46,088 nt of DNA. Source: CAMTWB01 sp037441775. Lineage in GTDB: Bacteria; Desulfobacterota; Syntrophia; Syntrophales; CAMTWB01. The stretch covers positions 1-46,088 of the forward strand of contig JBBIRO010000023.1 in assembly GCA_037441775.1 (NCBI GenBank). The letters run 5' to 3'. The notes under the pieces are model-generated. The model did no database searches, had not been told where the DNA came from, and saw nothing but the letters and a program-made list of their open reading frames with translations. Shown piece after piece: positions 14,562 through 22,695 of the stretch (its first letter is position 1; every line of letters starts with the position of its first letter). The translations under genes were made by a program, and so were the position numbers.

Positions 14562-15511
14562 GGGAGCTTTATTTCCGGCTGTTTACGGAAGGGAATTTTT
14601 CTGTTTATTTCCGTTACCAGTTCGTTTACGTTGCCCACGGTGCTATCGAGATCGCTGCGCAAGCGTTTGATGTTGGTTGTCGAATCGGCAATGTCTCCGG
14701 TAATTTTATTTACGTTATCAAGGGATACGGACAGCTTGTCCAGTTTGAGTTGCGTATCCTTCAGCACTTTATTTACCTGGGGCAGCAATCCTTCACGCCC
14801 ATAGAGCGCCTCATCGGTTTTTTTAGCCATCGTGTCCACCCGTTTTAATATGGCATCCAACTGGGCGGCAAGATCCCGGGTTTTTCTCAGGGATTCATGA
14901 ACGGCCTGCACCGCCTTCTGGTCATTTACCGCCATTTCCAAAATAGAATTTTTCTGTGAAAGTTTCGCGGTAAGCTGCCCCGTATGTTTTAATATTTTAT
15001 TTAAATCTCCCTGAGGAGAGGCTATCTGGGCGATGGTCTGTTCCATGTGCTCGGCGATTTGGGTGACCCTCTCCAGGATAGGTTGGACCTTCTTGGTGAT
15101 TTCGGCAATGGTGTTTACAATCACGACCTCCGGCACCATCTTTGATGTCAGCGGCGGACCAAGGGGTTCGGGGCTGGCAACCAGCAGTCGGGCGGAGCCC
15201 AGCAGTGGCTTATCCACGGTGAAAATGCTGTTTTGGCGTAACCAGGTCACATGCCGGTCCGGGATCCTGATCTTGATTATTACCACTCCGGCGTCATTTA
15301 ATTCCAGTGTTTGAACCTTGCCGATCTTGAAGCCGGAAAAGATGACGGGCATACCCTCGGAAAGATCATCGCCCACGCGGGCGGAAAGCGTGAAGGTGTG
15401 GAGCCTGGTAAAAAGGTCTTTTTTGTAGGCAAAAAAACCGACCGCCGCGATAAGCACGACCGCCGCGGTGATAACAAAGATGCCGACTCTTATTTCAATA
15501 TTACGCGCCAT
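14558..15511 (-). CDS. mlaD: MlaD-like MCE-domain substrate-binding protein
   Basis: A 317-residue periplasmic protein anchored by one N-terminal helix (about 8-27, IFVITAAVVLIAAVGFFAY). The MCE domain follows (about 38-115: LSEGMPVIFSGFKIGKVQ... and VTWLRQNSIFTVDKPLLGSARL). After it comes a 190-residue helical tail with heptad-like repeats, which in this family forms a needle or bridges the periplasm. I chose ATG 15511 over the longer frame starting at 15613 because family similarity begins there (MARNIEIRVGIF). That start overlaps the upstream gene by 11 nt. It would receive phospholipids from the MlaE-type permease. Confidence 0.9.
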   Translation of the reverse strand: MARNIEIRVGIFVITAAVVLIAAVGFFAYKKDLFTRLHTFTLSARVGDDLSEGMPVIFSGFKIGKVQTLELNDAGVVIIKIRIPDRHVTWLRQNSIFTVDKPLLGSARLLVASPEPLGPPLTSKMVPEVVIVNTIAEITKKVQPILERVTQIAEHMEQTIAQIASPQGDLNKILKHTGQLTAKLSQKNSILEMAVNDQKAVQAVHESLRKTRDLAAQLDAILKRVDTMAKKTDEALYGREGLLPQVNKVLKDTQLKLDKLSVSLDNVNKITGDIADSTTNIKRLRSDLDSTVGNVNELVTEINRKIPFRKQPEIKLP

Positions 15512-15887
15512 AAGTCGTCTGGTACCTGTCTTTCCAGCGGGATAAATCGAAAATGCGGCAATCCCGGTAGAGATCCTCCACCAGCTCCAATTGCCGCAGC
15601 AAAAAAGACCCATCCTTCTCCCCGGGTAACATCTTGGAGGGCCGGTCTATGAGCAGGCGGGCATCACGGACCATGCAAGCCCGCAGCAGCTTCAGCAAAA
15701 AACGCTCCCTTTCGTTGAGGGTGGATGGTCTCATATGGGCGATGCCCTCCAGGCGGAAGCGCTTGAGCGACGCAAGCGCAAGCAGGTATGATGAGTTTTG
15801 GGGCATGTTCTCATGATACTGCTTGATTAATGCTACATTGAGCCAGCAATCGAGATTGGAAATCAAGGGGGCTTCCGGCGACACCAT
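15501..15887 (-). CDS. Degenerate MlaF-like ATPase subunit lacking Walker A
   Basis: The gene lies between mlaE and mlaD, where mlaF is expected. Residues match MlaF from the Q-loop region on: SPEAPLISNLDCWLNVALI corresponds to FQxxALFDSLTVFENVAxP. STLNERERFLLKLLRACM stands at the LSGGQ signature helix and ARLLIDRP at Walker B (LLLDEP), so catalytic Glu, signature and Q-loop Gln are replaced. No GxxGxGKS is encoded, since mlaE occupies the upstream DNA. The start is uncertain: ATG 15887 is used, but 17-28 further in-frame residues are protein-like and could come from CTG 15938 (behind GAGGAG) or ATT 15971. It is probably a pseudo-ATPase or scaffold subunit. Confidence 0.7.
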   Translation of the reverse strand: MVSPEAPLISNLDCWLNVALIKQYHENMPQNSSYLLALASLKRFRLEGIAHMRPSTLNERERFLLKLLRACMVRDARLLIDRPSKMLPGEKDGSFLLRQLELVEDLYRDCRIFDLSRWKDRYQTTYGA

Positions 15888-15961
15888 CCCCAGGCCGGTT
15901 TTAGTTGTTCCAACTAATTCAGTAACCGCCCGCTCCAGAGTCTCCTCGGACTCGAAAAATT

Positions 15962-16747
15962 CTAGATGAATCTTATCGCTAATGTTAGTACCTCTACTGT
16001 TACGATAGCAATAAAAACCTTCAGCATTCCGTTGAGTACGGCCACGGGAATGCTGGTCAGTTCCTGGCTTGCCGTAAGACCGAACCAAATTGGTATCAGA
16101 GTTATAATAAAACCAAATGCCAGGGCTTTTAAAAACAGTATAACAATATCCGAAAAATTGATCGCCTGCAATAAAAGGTTGGCCTGAAAATCCAGAGCGA
16201 CTCCGAAGAAGAGCTTGGAAGATAACAGGCCGCTAATCAGGATCAAAACGACGGAAAGGCCGCTTAGCAATACTAGAGTGATGATTCCGGTCAAAACCCG
16301 CGGCATGTAGAGATATAGAACGGGATCGATATAGAAGAACCCCAGGGCGCGCAATTCCTTATTCACCTTCATTACCGAGATTTCCGTGTTCATGGCCGCC
16401 CCGGAACGCAGGGTAACCAGCGCTGTCGTCGTAAGCGGCGATACCTCGGTGATAAGAAAAGACATGATGATTCTAAGCAGTGTTTCGGTGAAGCTCAGCC
16501 CCTTTATCAGGTTTATACCGATACCGATGCCGATGACCCCCGTAATAATGGCGACAAAGGTGAAAAGCGGCAGTATCTGCACGGCTGTGAAGTAGATCTG
16601 GCTGGTAAGTACCGCCCTGGTGGCGCTGTTGTAGGAGGCGGGGTTCAGCATCCGCAAGAGGATCTGTCCGGCAAAAGACTGAAGCTTTCGGAGGTCGTCG
16701 GTGGCTCGGAGGGCTCTTCTGCCAATATACTCCAGGGCGTTGTCCAT
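15962..16747 (-). CDS. mlaE: MlaE-family ABC permease
   Basis: A 261-residue inner-membrane permease of lipid-transport ABC systems. It has an N-terminal amphipathic helix, then five or six membrane helices. The characteristic MlaE segment reads LTTTALVTLRSGAAMNTEISVMK, followed by ELRALGFFYIDPVLYLYMPR, which contains the conserved region touching the ATPase. It works with the MCE protein encoded downstream to move phospholipids between the membranes. First gene of the eleven-gene run; no clear consensus promoter is seen upstream, although TATATT lies near 16807. Confidence 0.93.
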   Translation of the reverse strand: MDNALEYIGRRALRATDDLRKLQSFAGQILLRMLNPASYNSATRAVLTSQIYFTAVQILPLFTFVAIITGVIGIGIGINLIKGLSFTETLLRIIMSFLITEVSPLTTTALVTLRSGAAMNTEISVMKVNKELRALGFFYIDPVLYLYMPRVLTGIITLVLLSGLSVVLILISGLLSSKLFFGVALDFQANLLLQAINFSDIVILFLKALAFGFIITLIPIWFGLTASQELTSIPVAVLNGMLKVFIAIVTVEVLTLAIRFI

Positions 16748-16908
16748 AAATATAAACTTCGAGTGTTATGTGTTATGTCTGTGAAAAGGGTCGCGGTCCG
16801 GCATCAATATACTAGCAAAAAAGAAGTCTTAATGCTATGCTAAATCCGCGATAAAAACCCACGAAAACCATTGGGCACCGCAGAAAGATATTAACTGGGA
16901 GAAGAAAG

Positions 16909-17709
16909 ATGAAAATCGTCAGGTTTATTTCGGAAAAGGGTATCGAGCTTACGGGAAAACATCTCGGCGGCGGCGATGCCGAGGTTATTGAAGGGGAGAT
17001 TTTTGGCGCCTATCGACTGACCGGGCGTCGAGAAAGGATCGGGAGGCTCCTTGCGCCCGTTTGCCCGGTCAATATTCTGGCGGTGGGGCTTAATTACCGC
17101 TGTCACGCCGATGAGACGGGGATACGCTATCCGGAGCGGCCGGTTCTTTTTCTCAAATCCATAAGCAGTGTTATTGGCCCCGAAGAACCAATTCTTCTGC
17201 CGGCGGCCGGCCCGGAACAGGTGGATTACGAGGCGGAGCTGGCGTTAGTGATCGGAAGGAAGGCCAAGAACATTCCGCGGGAGAAGGCCGGAGAGTATAT
17301 TTTTGGCTACACGTGCGCCAACGACGTGAGCGCCCGCGATTGGCAGAACGAATTACAGAAAAAGCAATGGAGCCGCGGCAAGAGCTTCGATACCTTCTGC
17401 CCGCTGGGACCCTGGATCGTTACGCCGGAGGAGATGCCGGATCCCAATAACCTGATCATCAGGACGATACTCAATGGCCAGGTCATGCAGGATTCCAATA
17501 CGAAAGAGATGATTTTCGATATACCCGCATTGGTAAGTGACCTGAGCCGCTCTTTGACCCTGCTGCCCGGCACGGTGATCCTTACGGGAACTCCCAGTGG
17601 GGTTGGCTTTACCCGAAAGCCGCCGGTTTTCCTTAAGGATGGCGATGTGGTTACCATCGATATTCAAGGCATCGGACAGTTGACCAACCGAGTGCAGCTG
17701 GAGAGGTGA
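16909..17709 (+). CDS. Fumarylacetoacetate hydrolase family protein
   Basis: A 266-residue cytoplasmic metal-dependent enzyme of the FAH superfamily. The C-terminal catalytic domain starts at about residue 60 with ILAVGLNYRCHADE. It has the metal-binding acidic pair in DYEAELALVIG, then GYTCANDVSARDWQ, and it ends with LTGTPSGVGFTRKPP. Members hydrolyse acylpyruvates or decarboxylate and hydrate 2-oxo acids in aromatic degradation; the substrate here cannot be told. It is divergent from the mlaE operon and followed by degP with its own promoter. Confidence 0.88.
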   Translation: MKIVRFISEKGIELTGKHLGGGDAEVIEGEIFGAYRLTGRRERIGRLLAPVCPVNILAVGLNYRCHADETGIRYPERPVLFLKSISSVIGPEEPILLPAAGPEQVDYEAELALVIGRKAKNIPREKAGEYIFGYTCANDVSARDWQNELQKKQWSRGKSFDTFCPLGPWIVTPEEMPDPNNLIIRTILNGQVMQDSNTKEMIFDIPALVSDLSRSLTLLPGTVILTGTPSGVGFTRKPPVFLKDGDVVTIDIQGIGQLTNRVQLER

Positions 17710-17736
17710 GCATTACAACAATTGGTCTTGCGCGGG

Positions 17737-17764
17737 TTGACAGGGGCAGGGCGATGTTTATATT
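17737..17764 (+). promoter_or_regulatory. Sigma-70-type promoter of the degP-like gene
   Basis: TTGACA (17737-17742), a 16-bp spacer and TATATT (17759-17764). The predicted start near 17771 gives a leader of about 95 nt before the ATG at 17866. No extracytoplasmic sigma-E motif was evident. Confidence 0.6.
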
Positions 17765-17865
17765 ATCGCTGAAACTCTCAACAAAAAAATATGCAACAGT
17801 TCCCGGGTATTCAGGGGTAGTAGGTCTTGCCGAAAAAGACTGGAATTTAAGGTATGGAGGGTAAT

Positions 17866-19335
17866 ATGAGCACCAACACAAACAGGAAAACTTTTTTAAT
17901 GTTTCTGTTGGCCTTTTTAGTGGCTTTTTCCATTATTTCCTTGATGGATGTTTTTCGTTCTAAATTGTCGCCGGTAGTAACGAAGGTGCAAAGCATAGCC
18001 ACCGTAGCGGCCCAGGAACAGCTGCGTCCCGTACCGGGGGCGCCGGCGTCATTTGCGGACCTGGTTGACCGGCTGAAGCCCGCGGTGGTGAACATCAGCA
18101 CCACGAGGGTAGTCCGCCAGGGAGGGACCCAGCGGTCGCCGCTGGACCGCTTCTTTTTCGGAGATGAGTTCTTCGAGAGATTTTTCGGTGACCTGCCGAA
18201 GCGAGAGTACCGCCAGCGCAGCCTCGGTTCCGGCTTCATAATCAGTTCCGATGGCTATATCTTAACCAATTACCACGTTGTCGAAAAGGTGGACAAGGTG
18301 GTGGTGAAACTCTCTGATGAGAAGGAACACGAAGCGACTCTGGTGGGCCACGATTCCAAAACAGATATCGCGTTGATAAAAATTAAGCCGAAGGGCGCTC
18401 TGCCGTTCGTCGAACTGGGAGATTCCGATGCGGTAAGGGTGGGTGAGTGGGCGCTGGCCATCGGCAACCCTTTTGGGCTGGAGCATACCGTCACCGCCGG
18501 TATTGTAAGCGCCAAGGGTCGCGTCATCGGGGCCGGTCCTTATGATAATTTCATTCAGACCGACGCCTCGATAAACCCTGGCAACAGCGGCGGGCCCCTT
18601 TTTAACATGGACGGGAAGGTGATTGGTATTAACACCGCCATTGTGGCCCAGGGGCAGGGGATTGGTTTTGCGATACCTGTTAAAATGGCCAAGGACATGC
18701 TCCCGGACCTCAGAACCAAAGGCAAGGTCACCCGCGGCTGGCTTGGGGTATCGGTACAGGATTTAACTGAGGATTTAGCCAAGCACCATAACATCAAGGA
18801 AATTAGGGGCGCATTGGTGGCGGATGTTGTCAAGGGAGACCCGGCGGATGTTGCCGGAATCATGGCCGGCGACCTGATCGTGGAGATTAACGGCCAGAAA
18901 ATTAAGGACTCGCATGAGCTCCTGGTCACCGTGGCTTCGTTAAAGGTCGGGGCCAGGGTGGAGATGAAGGTTGTCCGCGACGGCAAGGAAAGGACGTTCA
19001 CGTTAACGGTTGCGGAAAGGAAAGACCGCCCGGAAATGTCAATGGAAACCCTCCATGAGGAATACGGCCTGTCGGTGAGCGATATTACTTCGGAGATTGC
19101 CCAACAACTGGGGCTTGCCTCCCGGGCGGGCGTGGTTATCGTGCAGGTGGCTGACGGCAGCCCGGCGGAAGCGGCGGGACTAAGACCCAAAGACATCATT
19201 GTTCAGGTGGATAAGACCAAGATTAACAACGCGAAGGAATTTGCCGCGGAAATGAAAAAGCAGGCCGACAAGAAATCGCTGATGCTTTCCATCCGGAGGG
19301 GGAAGGTCTCCTTCTTCGTTGTTCTTAGGCGCTGA
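17866..19335 (+). CDS. degP: DegP/HtrA-family periplasmic serine protease
   Basis: A 489-residue Do-type protease and chaperone. An N-terminal hydrophobic segment (about 8-28) exports or anchors it. The trypsin-like domain contains the triad H137 (TNYHVVEK), D167 (KTDIALIKI) and S241 (NPGNSGGPLF). Two PDZ domains follow (about 265-365 and 385-480). Between residues 95 and 115 the LA-loop is rich in Phe/Glu (FFFGDEFFERFF), as in DegP and DegQ. The ATG at 17866 is preferred to the one at 17854 because GGAGGG lies just before it. Confidence 0.94.
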   Translation: MSTNTNRKTFLMFLLAFLVAFSIISLMDVFRSKLSPVVTKVQSIATVAAQEQLRPVPGAPASFADLVDRLKPAVVNISTTRVVRQGGTQRSPLDRFFFGDEFFERFFGDLPKREYRQRSLGSGFIISSDGYILTNYHVVEKVDKVVVKLSDEKEHEATLVGHDSKTDIALIKIKPKGALPFVELGDSDAVRVGEWALAIGNPFGLEHTVTAGIVSAKGRVIGAGPYDNFIQTDASINPGNSGGPLFNMDGKVIGINTAIVAQGQGIGFAIPVKMAKDMLPDLRTKGKVTRGWLGVSVQDLTEDLAKHHNIKEIRGALVADVVKGDPADVAGIMAGDLIVEINGQKIKDSHELLVTVASLKVGARVEMKVVRDGKERTFTLTVAERKDRPEMSMETLHEEYGLSVSDITSEIAQQLGLASRAGVVIVQVADGSPAEAAGLRPKDIIVQVDKTKINNAKEFAAEMKKQADKKSLMLSIRRGKVSFFVVLRR

Positions 19336-19381
19336 AGGGATGAGGGCGAGACAAATTAAACTAGAATGATAACAGCACCAT

Positions 19382-19417
19382 CGCGGCCAAATGTTTCACG
19401 TGAAACATTTGGCCGCG
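19382..19417. promoter_or_regulatory. parS centromere-like site in a 36-bp perfect palindrome
   Basis: The centre (19392-19407) is TGTTTCACGTGAAACA, an exact match to the widely conserved chromosomal ParB-binding site parS. The symmetry continues outward without a mismatch to 19382 and 19417 (flanks CGCGGCCAAA and complement). It lies between degP and the acyltransferase gene. ParB bound here would spread and organise chromosome segregation. The palindrome can also fold as an RNA hairpin after degP, but there is no U-tract, so a terminator role is less likely. Confidence 0.85.
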
Positions 19418-19442
19418 GCGTTCAATCTCGTGAGGACTTTTC

Positions 19443-20147
19443 TTGATTAAGTTGCTGGCACGGGGTCTAATAAAATACGGCTTGATCCCCTTGGCCTATC
19501 GACTGATACGTCTCTACCTGCTGACGGTTCGGACCAGCGTGATCGGCGAGGAGGCTCTCTTAAACCATCTCAACGCCGGCGGCAAGGGGATTGCCGGGTT
19601 CTGGCATCAACGGTTTTCCGGACTTTTAGGTTACGCCCATCGTCTAGGCAAATATGCCCCGTCCGCGATCATCAGCCAAAGTCGGGATGGCGACCTCATC
19701 GCTCAGGCGGTGACGCTCTGCAATGTTCGTCCCATCCGGGGGTCAAGCTCCCGGGGTGGGAGGGAAGCGCTAAAGGCAATCTTGGCAGATTTGCAACTCA
19801 ATCCCCTTGCCGGTCATGCTCTGGATGGTCCTCAAGGCCCTCGCTGGGTTTTGAAGCCGGGACTGGTGGCGATTGCCCAACGGTCACGGGCGGCTGTATT
19901 TCCTCTTTACGTTTCTATGGATCGGGCCTGGGCGTTAAGAAGCTGGGACCGTTTTTTGATCCCTAAACCATTTAGCCGTATTCTGATCTGCTGGGACCCA
20001 CCCCTTACTGTTCCCGAAGAACTTAACGAGGCACAGTTCGAGGCCACCCGGGCTAAATTGGAGGAGCTGATGAAGAGCCGCCAGCAAAAACTCGATACCG
20101 CCTGGCGGGCGGGGAAAGGAGCAATCGCTCATGATCACGGCCAATGA
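19443..20147 (+). CDS. DUF374-type lysophospholipid acyltransferase family protein
   Basis: A 234-residue membrane-associated protein related to the LPLAT superfamily. The conserved blocks are FWHQRFSGLL (with the motif His), ISQSRDGDLIAQ, RGSSSRGGREAL and ALDGPQGPRWVLKPG. These are the DUF374 counterparts of the acyltransferase blocks I-III. It probably acts on a lipid A or phospholipid acceptor. The TTG start at 19443 is supported by GAGGA 6 nt upstream. The 3' end overlaps the next gene by 17 nt. The adjacent parS palindrome is 25 bp upstream. Confidence 0.85.
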   Translation: MIKLLARGLIKYGLIPLAYRLIRLYLLTVRTSVIGEEALLNHLNAGGKGIAGFWHQRFSGLLGYAHRLGKYAPSAIISQSRDGDLIAQAVTLCNVRPIRGSSSRGGREALKAILADLQLNPLAGHALDGPQGPRWVLKPGLVAIAQRSRAAVFPLYVSMDRAWALRSWDRFLIPKPFSRILICWDPPLTVPEELNEAQFEATRAKLEELMKSRQQKLDTAWRAGKGAIAHDHGQ

Positions 20148-21591
20148 ATACATATTGAGCTTGAAAAGGCTTAAAAAAAGGCAGATCTATCTCGGAGGAG
20201 AACAGATAGAGGACCCGGTTGAACACCCCCTCATCAAGCCTTCCATCAATTCCGTCGCCCTTACCTACCGTCTGGCCGAGATGGAAGAACATGCCGCCCT
20301 TATAACCGCCGCTTCCGCCCTGACCGGCAAAAGGATAAACAGGTTCACTCATCTGCATCAGAATGCCAATGATCTGATCAAAAAAATTGAACTGCAGCGG
20401 CTTTTGGGACGTCTCACCGGCTCCTGCTTCCAGCGCTGCGTCGGCTGGGATGCGCTAAACGCCCTCTGGAGCACGACTTATGAAATGGACCAGATTTGCG
20501 GCACGGTTTATCATGAGCGGCTTAAGGCCTATCTTGCTGAGTGGGAAAAGCGGGACTGGACGGTGGCCGGCAGCATGACCGATCCCAAGGGCAACCGGCG
20601 GCTTTCTCCCGGCTCCCAGGTGGATCCGGATTTGTATCTACACCTGGTGGAAAGGCAGGCCGACGGGATAGTAGTCCGGGGAGCGAAGGCGCACCAGACG
20701 GGGATTCTAAACGCCCACGAGCTGATTGCCATGCCGACAATGAGCCTCACCGCTGAAGATGCCGATTACGCGATTTCGTTTGCCATTCCTACCGATACCG
20801 AAGGGCTCATCTTTATCTATGGCCGCCAGTCCTGCGATACGAGGAAGCTTGAGCCTACCCAAACCGACGTCGGCAACATCAACTACGGCGGCCAGGAGGC
20901 GTTGGTGATCTTCAACGATGTGTTCGTTCCCTGGGAGCGGGTTTTCATGTGCGGTGAATGGAACTTTGCCGCCACCCTGGTGGAGCGCTTCTCCGGCTAT
21001 CATCGCCAGTCATACGGCGGCTGCAAGGCCGGCATGGGAGACGTGCTCATCGGCGCTGCCTCCGCCCTGGCTGGTTATCACGGCCTGGAGCGGGCAACGC
21101 ACCTTAAGGATAAGCTAACCGAAATGATCCATCTCAATGAAACTCTCTTTTCCTGCGGGATCGCCTGCTCCGCGCTGGGGCGGGCTACCAAAGCGGGGAA
21201 TTACCTGATTGATCTGCTTTTAGCCAATGTCTGCAAGCTCAACGTTACCCGCTTTCCCTATGAGATCGCCCGGCTGGCGCAGGATGTCGCGGGCGGTCTT
21301 CTGGCAACGCTCCCCTCCGACCAGGATTTTCAGTCTCCCCAGATTGGATCGCTATTGAAGAAATACCTGGCCGGTCGGGACGCAGGAGAAACAATACAGC
21401 GGCAGCAGATGCTTAGACTGGTTGAATCCATGACGCTAGGGACGGTGGCGGCCTGCTACCTGACCGAATCCATGCACGGTGCTGGCTCGCCACAGGCCCA
21501 GCGGATCATGATCCAGCGCCTGGCTGATCTATCAGCCAAGGAATCCTTGGCCCGGCGCCTGGCGGGAATTGACCCCGACGATCTGCTCTAG
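20131..21591 (+). CDS. abfD: 4-hydroxybutyryl-CoA dehydratase / vinylacetyl-CoA isomerase homologue
   Basis: A 486-residue member of the HpaB-like flavoprotein family. The four ligands of the [4Fe-4S] cluster known from clostridial AbfD are all in register: C99 and C103 (GSCFQRCVGWDAL), H291 and C298 (YHRQSYGGC). AbfD binds FAD between subunits of a homotetramer and interconverts 4-hydroxybutyryl-CoA and crotonyl-CoA. True hydroxylases of the family (HpaB) lack these cysteines, which makes the dehydratase call firm. It is coupled to the upstream acyltransferase by a 17-nt overlap and has AAAGGAG before its ATG. Confidence 0.9.
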   Translation: MITANEYILSLKRLKKRQIYLGGEQIEDPVEHPLIKPSINSVALTYRLAEMEEHAALITAASALTGKRINRFTHLHQNANDLIKKIELQRLLGRLTGSCFQRCVGWDALNALWSTTYEMDQICGTVYHERLKAYLAEWEKRDWTVAGSMTDPKGNRRLSPGSQVDPDLYLHLVERQADGIVVRGAKAHQTGILNAHELIAMPTMSLTAEDADYAISFAIPTDTEGLIFIYGRQSCDTRKLEPTQTDVGNINYGGQEALVIFNDVFVPWERVFMCGEWNFAATLVERFSGYHRQSYGGCKAGMGDVLIGAASALAGYHGLERATHLKDKLTEMIHLNETLFSCGIACSALGRATKAGNYLIDLLLANVCKLNVTRFPYEIARLAQDVAGGLLATLPSDQDFQSPQIGSLLKKYLAGRDAGETIQRQQMLRLVESMTLGTVAACYLTESMHGAGSPQAQRIMIQRLADLSAKESLARRLAGIDPDDLL

Positions 21592-21596
21592 TATCC

Positions 21597-22361
21597 TTAT
21601 GCGAGCATTCCGCCATCCACCGGGAGACAGGCTCCGGTAGTATAGGAGGAGGCTCCGGAAACCAGGTACAGGACGGCCGCGGCCATTTCAGAGGGCTGGG
21701 CCACCCGCCGCAACGGGATGGAGGGCAGGATCAGGTTTAATATATCCTGATTTTTTACCAGGGCCTGGGCGAATTTGGTGTCGGTAAGCCCCGGTAGGAG
21801 CGCGTTTACCCGGATATTCCAGGGCGCCAGTTCCTTGGCGAAGGCCTTCGTAATGGAGATGACACCGGCTTTGGTAATGGAGTACACCCCCTGCCAGGGC
21901 GCCGGACTGACCCCGTTAACCGAAGCGACATTCAGGATGACCCCGCCACCCTGCTCCTTCATGAACGTCGCCGCCCGCTGACTCATGAAAAAATACCCCT
22001 TGAGATTGACATCGATGATTTTGTTCCACATCCCTTCATCGACTGTTAAAATATCGCCGAAATGAGGATTGGTTGCGGCATTGTTGACCAGGATATGCAG
22101 CGCCTGGTGCTTAGCCCTGATCTGGCGGAAGAGCGCCTCAATCTGGGCCATATCACCGGTGTGGCAGCTCATTGCCTCTGCCTTCCCCCCGCGGCTCCTG
22201 ATTTCCGCCTCCACGACCTCCAGATCGTTCTGCTTGCGGCTGGCCAGGATTACATTGGCCCCATGGGCGGCTAAAATTAAGGCAATTTCGCGCCCGATGC
22301 CCCGGCTGGCTCCCGTTACCAGGGTAACCTTGTTTTCCAGGCTGAATAAATCATGGTGCAT
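21597..22361 (-). CDS. SDR-family NAD(P)-dependent oxidoreductase
   Basis: A 254-residue classical short-chain dehydrogenase. The cofactor motif TGASRGIG lies at residues 16-23, followed by NNAA (93-96). The catalytic residues are S147, Y160 and K164 (VYSITKAG). The C-terminal VYLVSGASSYTTGACLPVDGGM is typical of FabG-like and 3-hydroxyacyl dehydrogenases. S40-R41-K42 after the second strand suggests an NADP preference. The substrate is unknown. It is convergent with abfD (5 nt apart) and divergent from trpB2. Confidence 0.9.
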   Translation of the reverse strand: MHHDLFSLENKVTLVTGASRGIGREIALILAAHGANVILASRKQNDLEVVEAEIRSRGGKAEAMSCHTGDMAQIEALFRQIRAKHQALHILVNNAATNPHFGDILTVDEGMWNKIIDVNLKGYFFMSQRAATFMKEQGGGVILNVASVNGVSPAPWQGVYSITKAGVISITKAFAKELAPWNIRVNALLPGLTDTKFAQALVKNQDILNLILPSIPLRRVAQPSEMAAAVLYLVSGASSYTTGACLPVDGGMLA

Positions 22362-22534
22362 GGCTGATATCTCCTTTCAGTAATGTGGTTTAGTAGGCTT
22401 TTGCTTCTTTGATAGCGCCGCGCAACTTGCACGCGTGACCTTCCGCCAGTTCGTCTTTTTTGTCAATCCTTTTCAAATATGGCAGTAGCCAAATATTGCT
22501 TGACAAGGAAAAACTCTTTTCGTAAGAGTAAGCC

Positions 22535-22576
22535 ATGAAAGTAAAAAATTGCTGGTGGTGGAAATCAAATATGTGA
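22535..22576 (+). CDS. trpL: trp leader peptide (MKVKNCWWWKSNM)
   Basis: A 13-codon frame with three consecutive TGG codons (residues 7-9), ending at TGA 22574-22576, 28 nt before the attenuator hairpin and 119 nt before trpB2. Trp is the rarest residue in proteins, so a run of three in a tiny frame ahead of a tryptophan gene is diagnostic of attenuation. Ribosomes stalling here when charged tRNA-Trp is scarce would favour read-through. Only a weak purine-rich stretch (AAGAG) precedes the ATG. Confidence 0.8.
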   Translation: MKVKNCWWWKSNM

Positions 22577-22603
22577 ATGGACTGTCTTCCTGGACCGCTA
22601 GGC

Positions 22604-22636
22604 AAACGGGCTTGTGAAAACAGCCCGTTTTTTTTT
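22604..22636 (+). terminator. trp attenuator (intrinsic terminator before trpB2)
   Basis: AAACGGGCT (22604-22612) pairs perfectly with AGCCCGTTT (22622-22630) around a 9-nt loop, followed by an unbroken U-tract to 22636. It lies between the Trp-rich leader peptide and trpB2. Upstream, GGAA and GGT in the Trp codon region can pair with TTCC and ACC near 22587-22595, giving a possible 1:2 hairpin. The competing 2:3 antiterminator is not obvious by eye. Confidence 0.8.
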
Positions 22637-22695
22637 GTCTGATCAGGCGGGCCCTTTTCGCAAATACAGAAAAAATTTGAAATAAGGAGGAGATT

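Noticed and set aside
15512..15613. N-terminal extension of mlaD to 15613
   Set aside because: The extra 34 residues overlap the upstream gene by over 100 nt and do not look like MCE proteins; ATG 15511 fits the family.
22500..22528. TTGACA with TAAGAG as promoter of the trp leader
   Set aside because: The spacing is right, but the start point would fall on the leader ATG and leave no ribosome binding site. The real promoter probably lies upstream.
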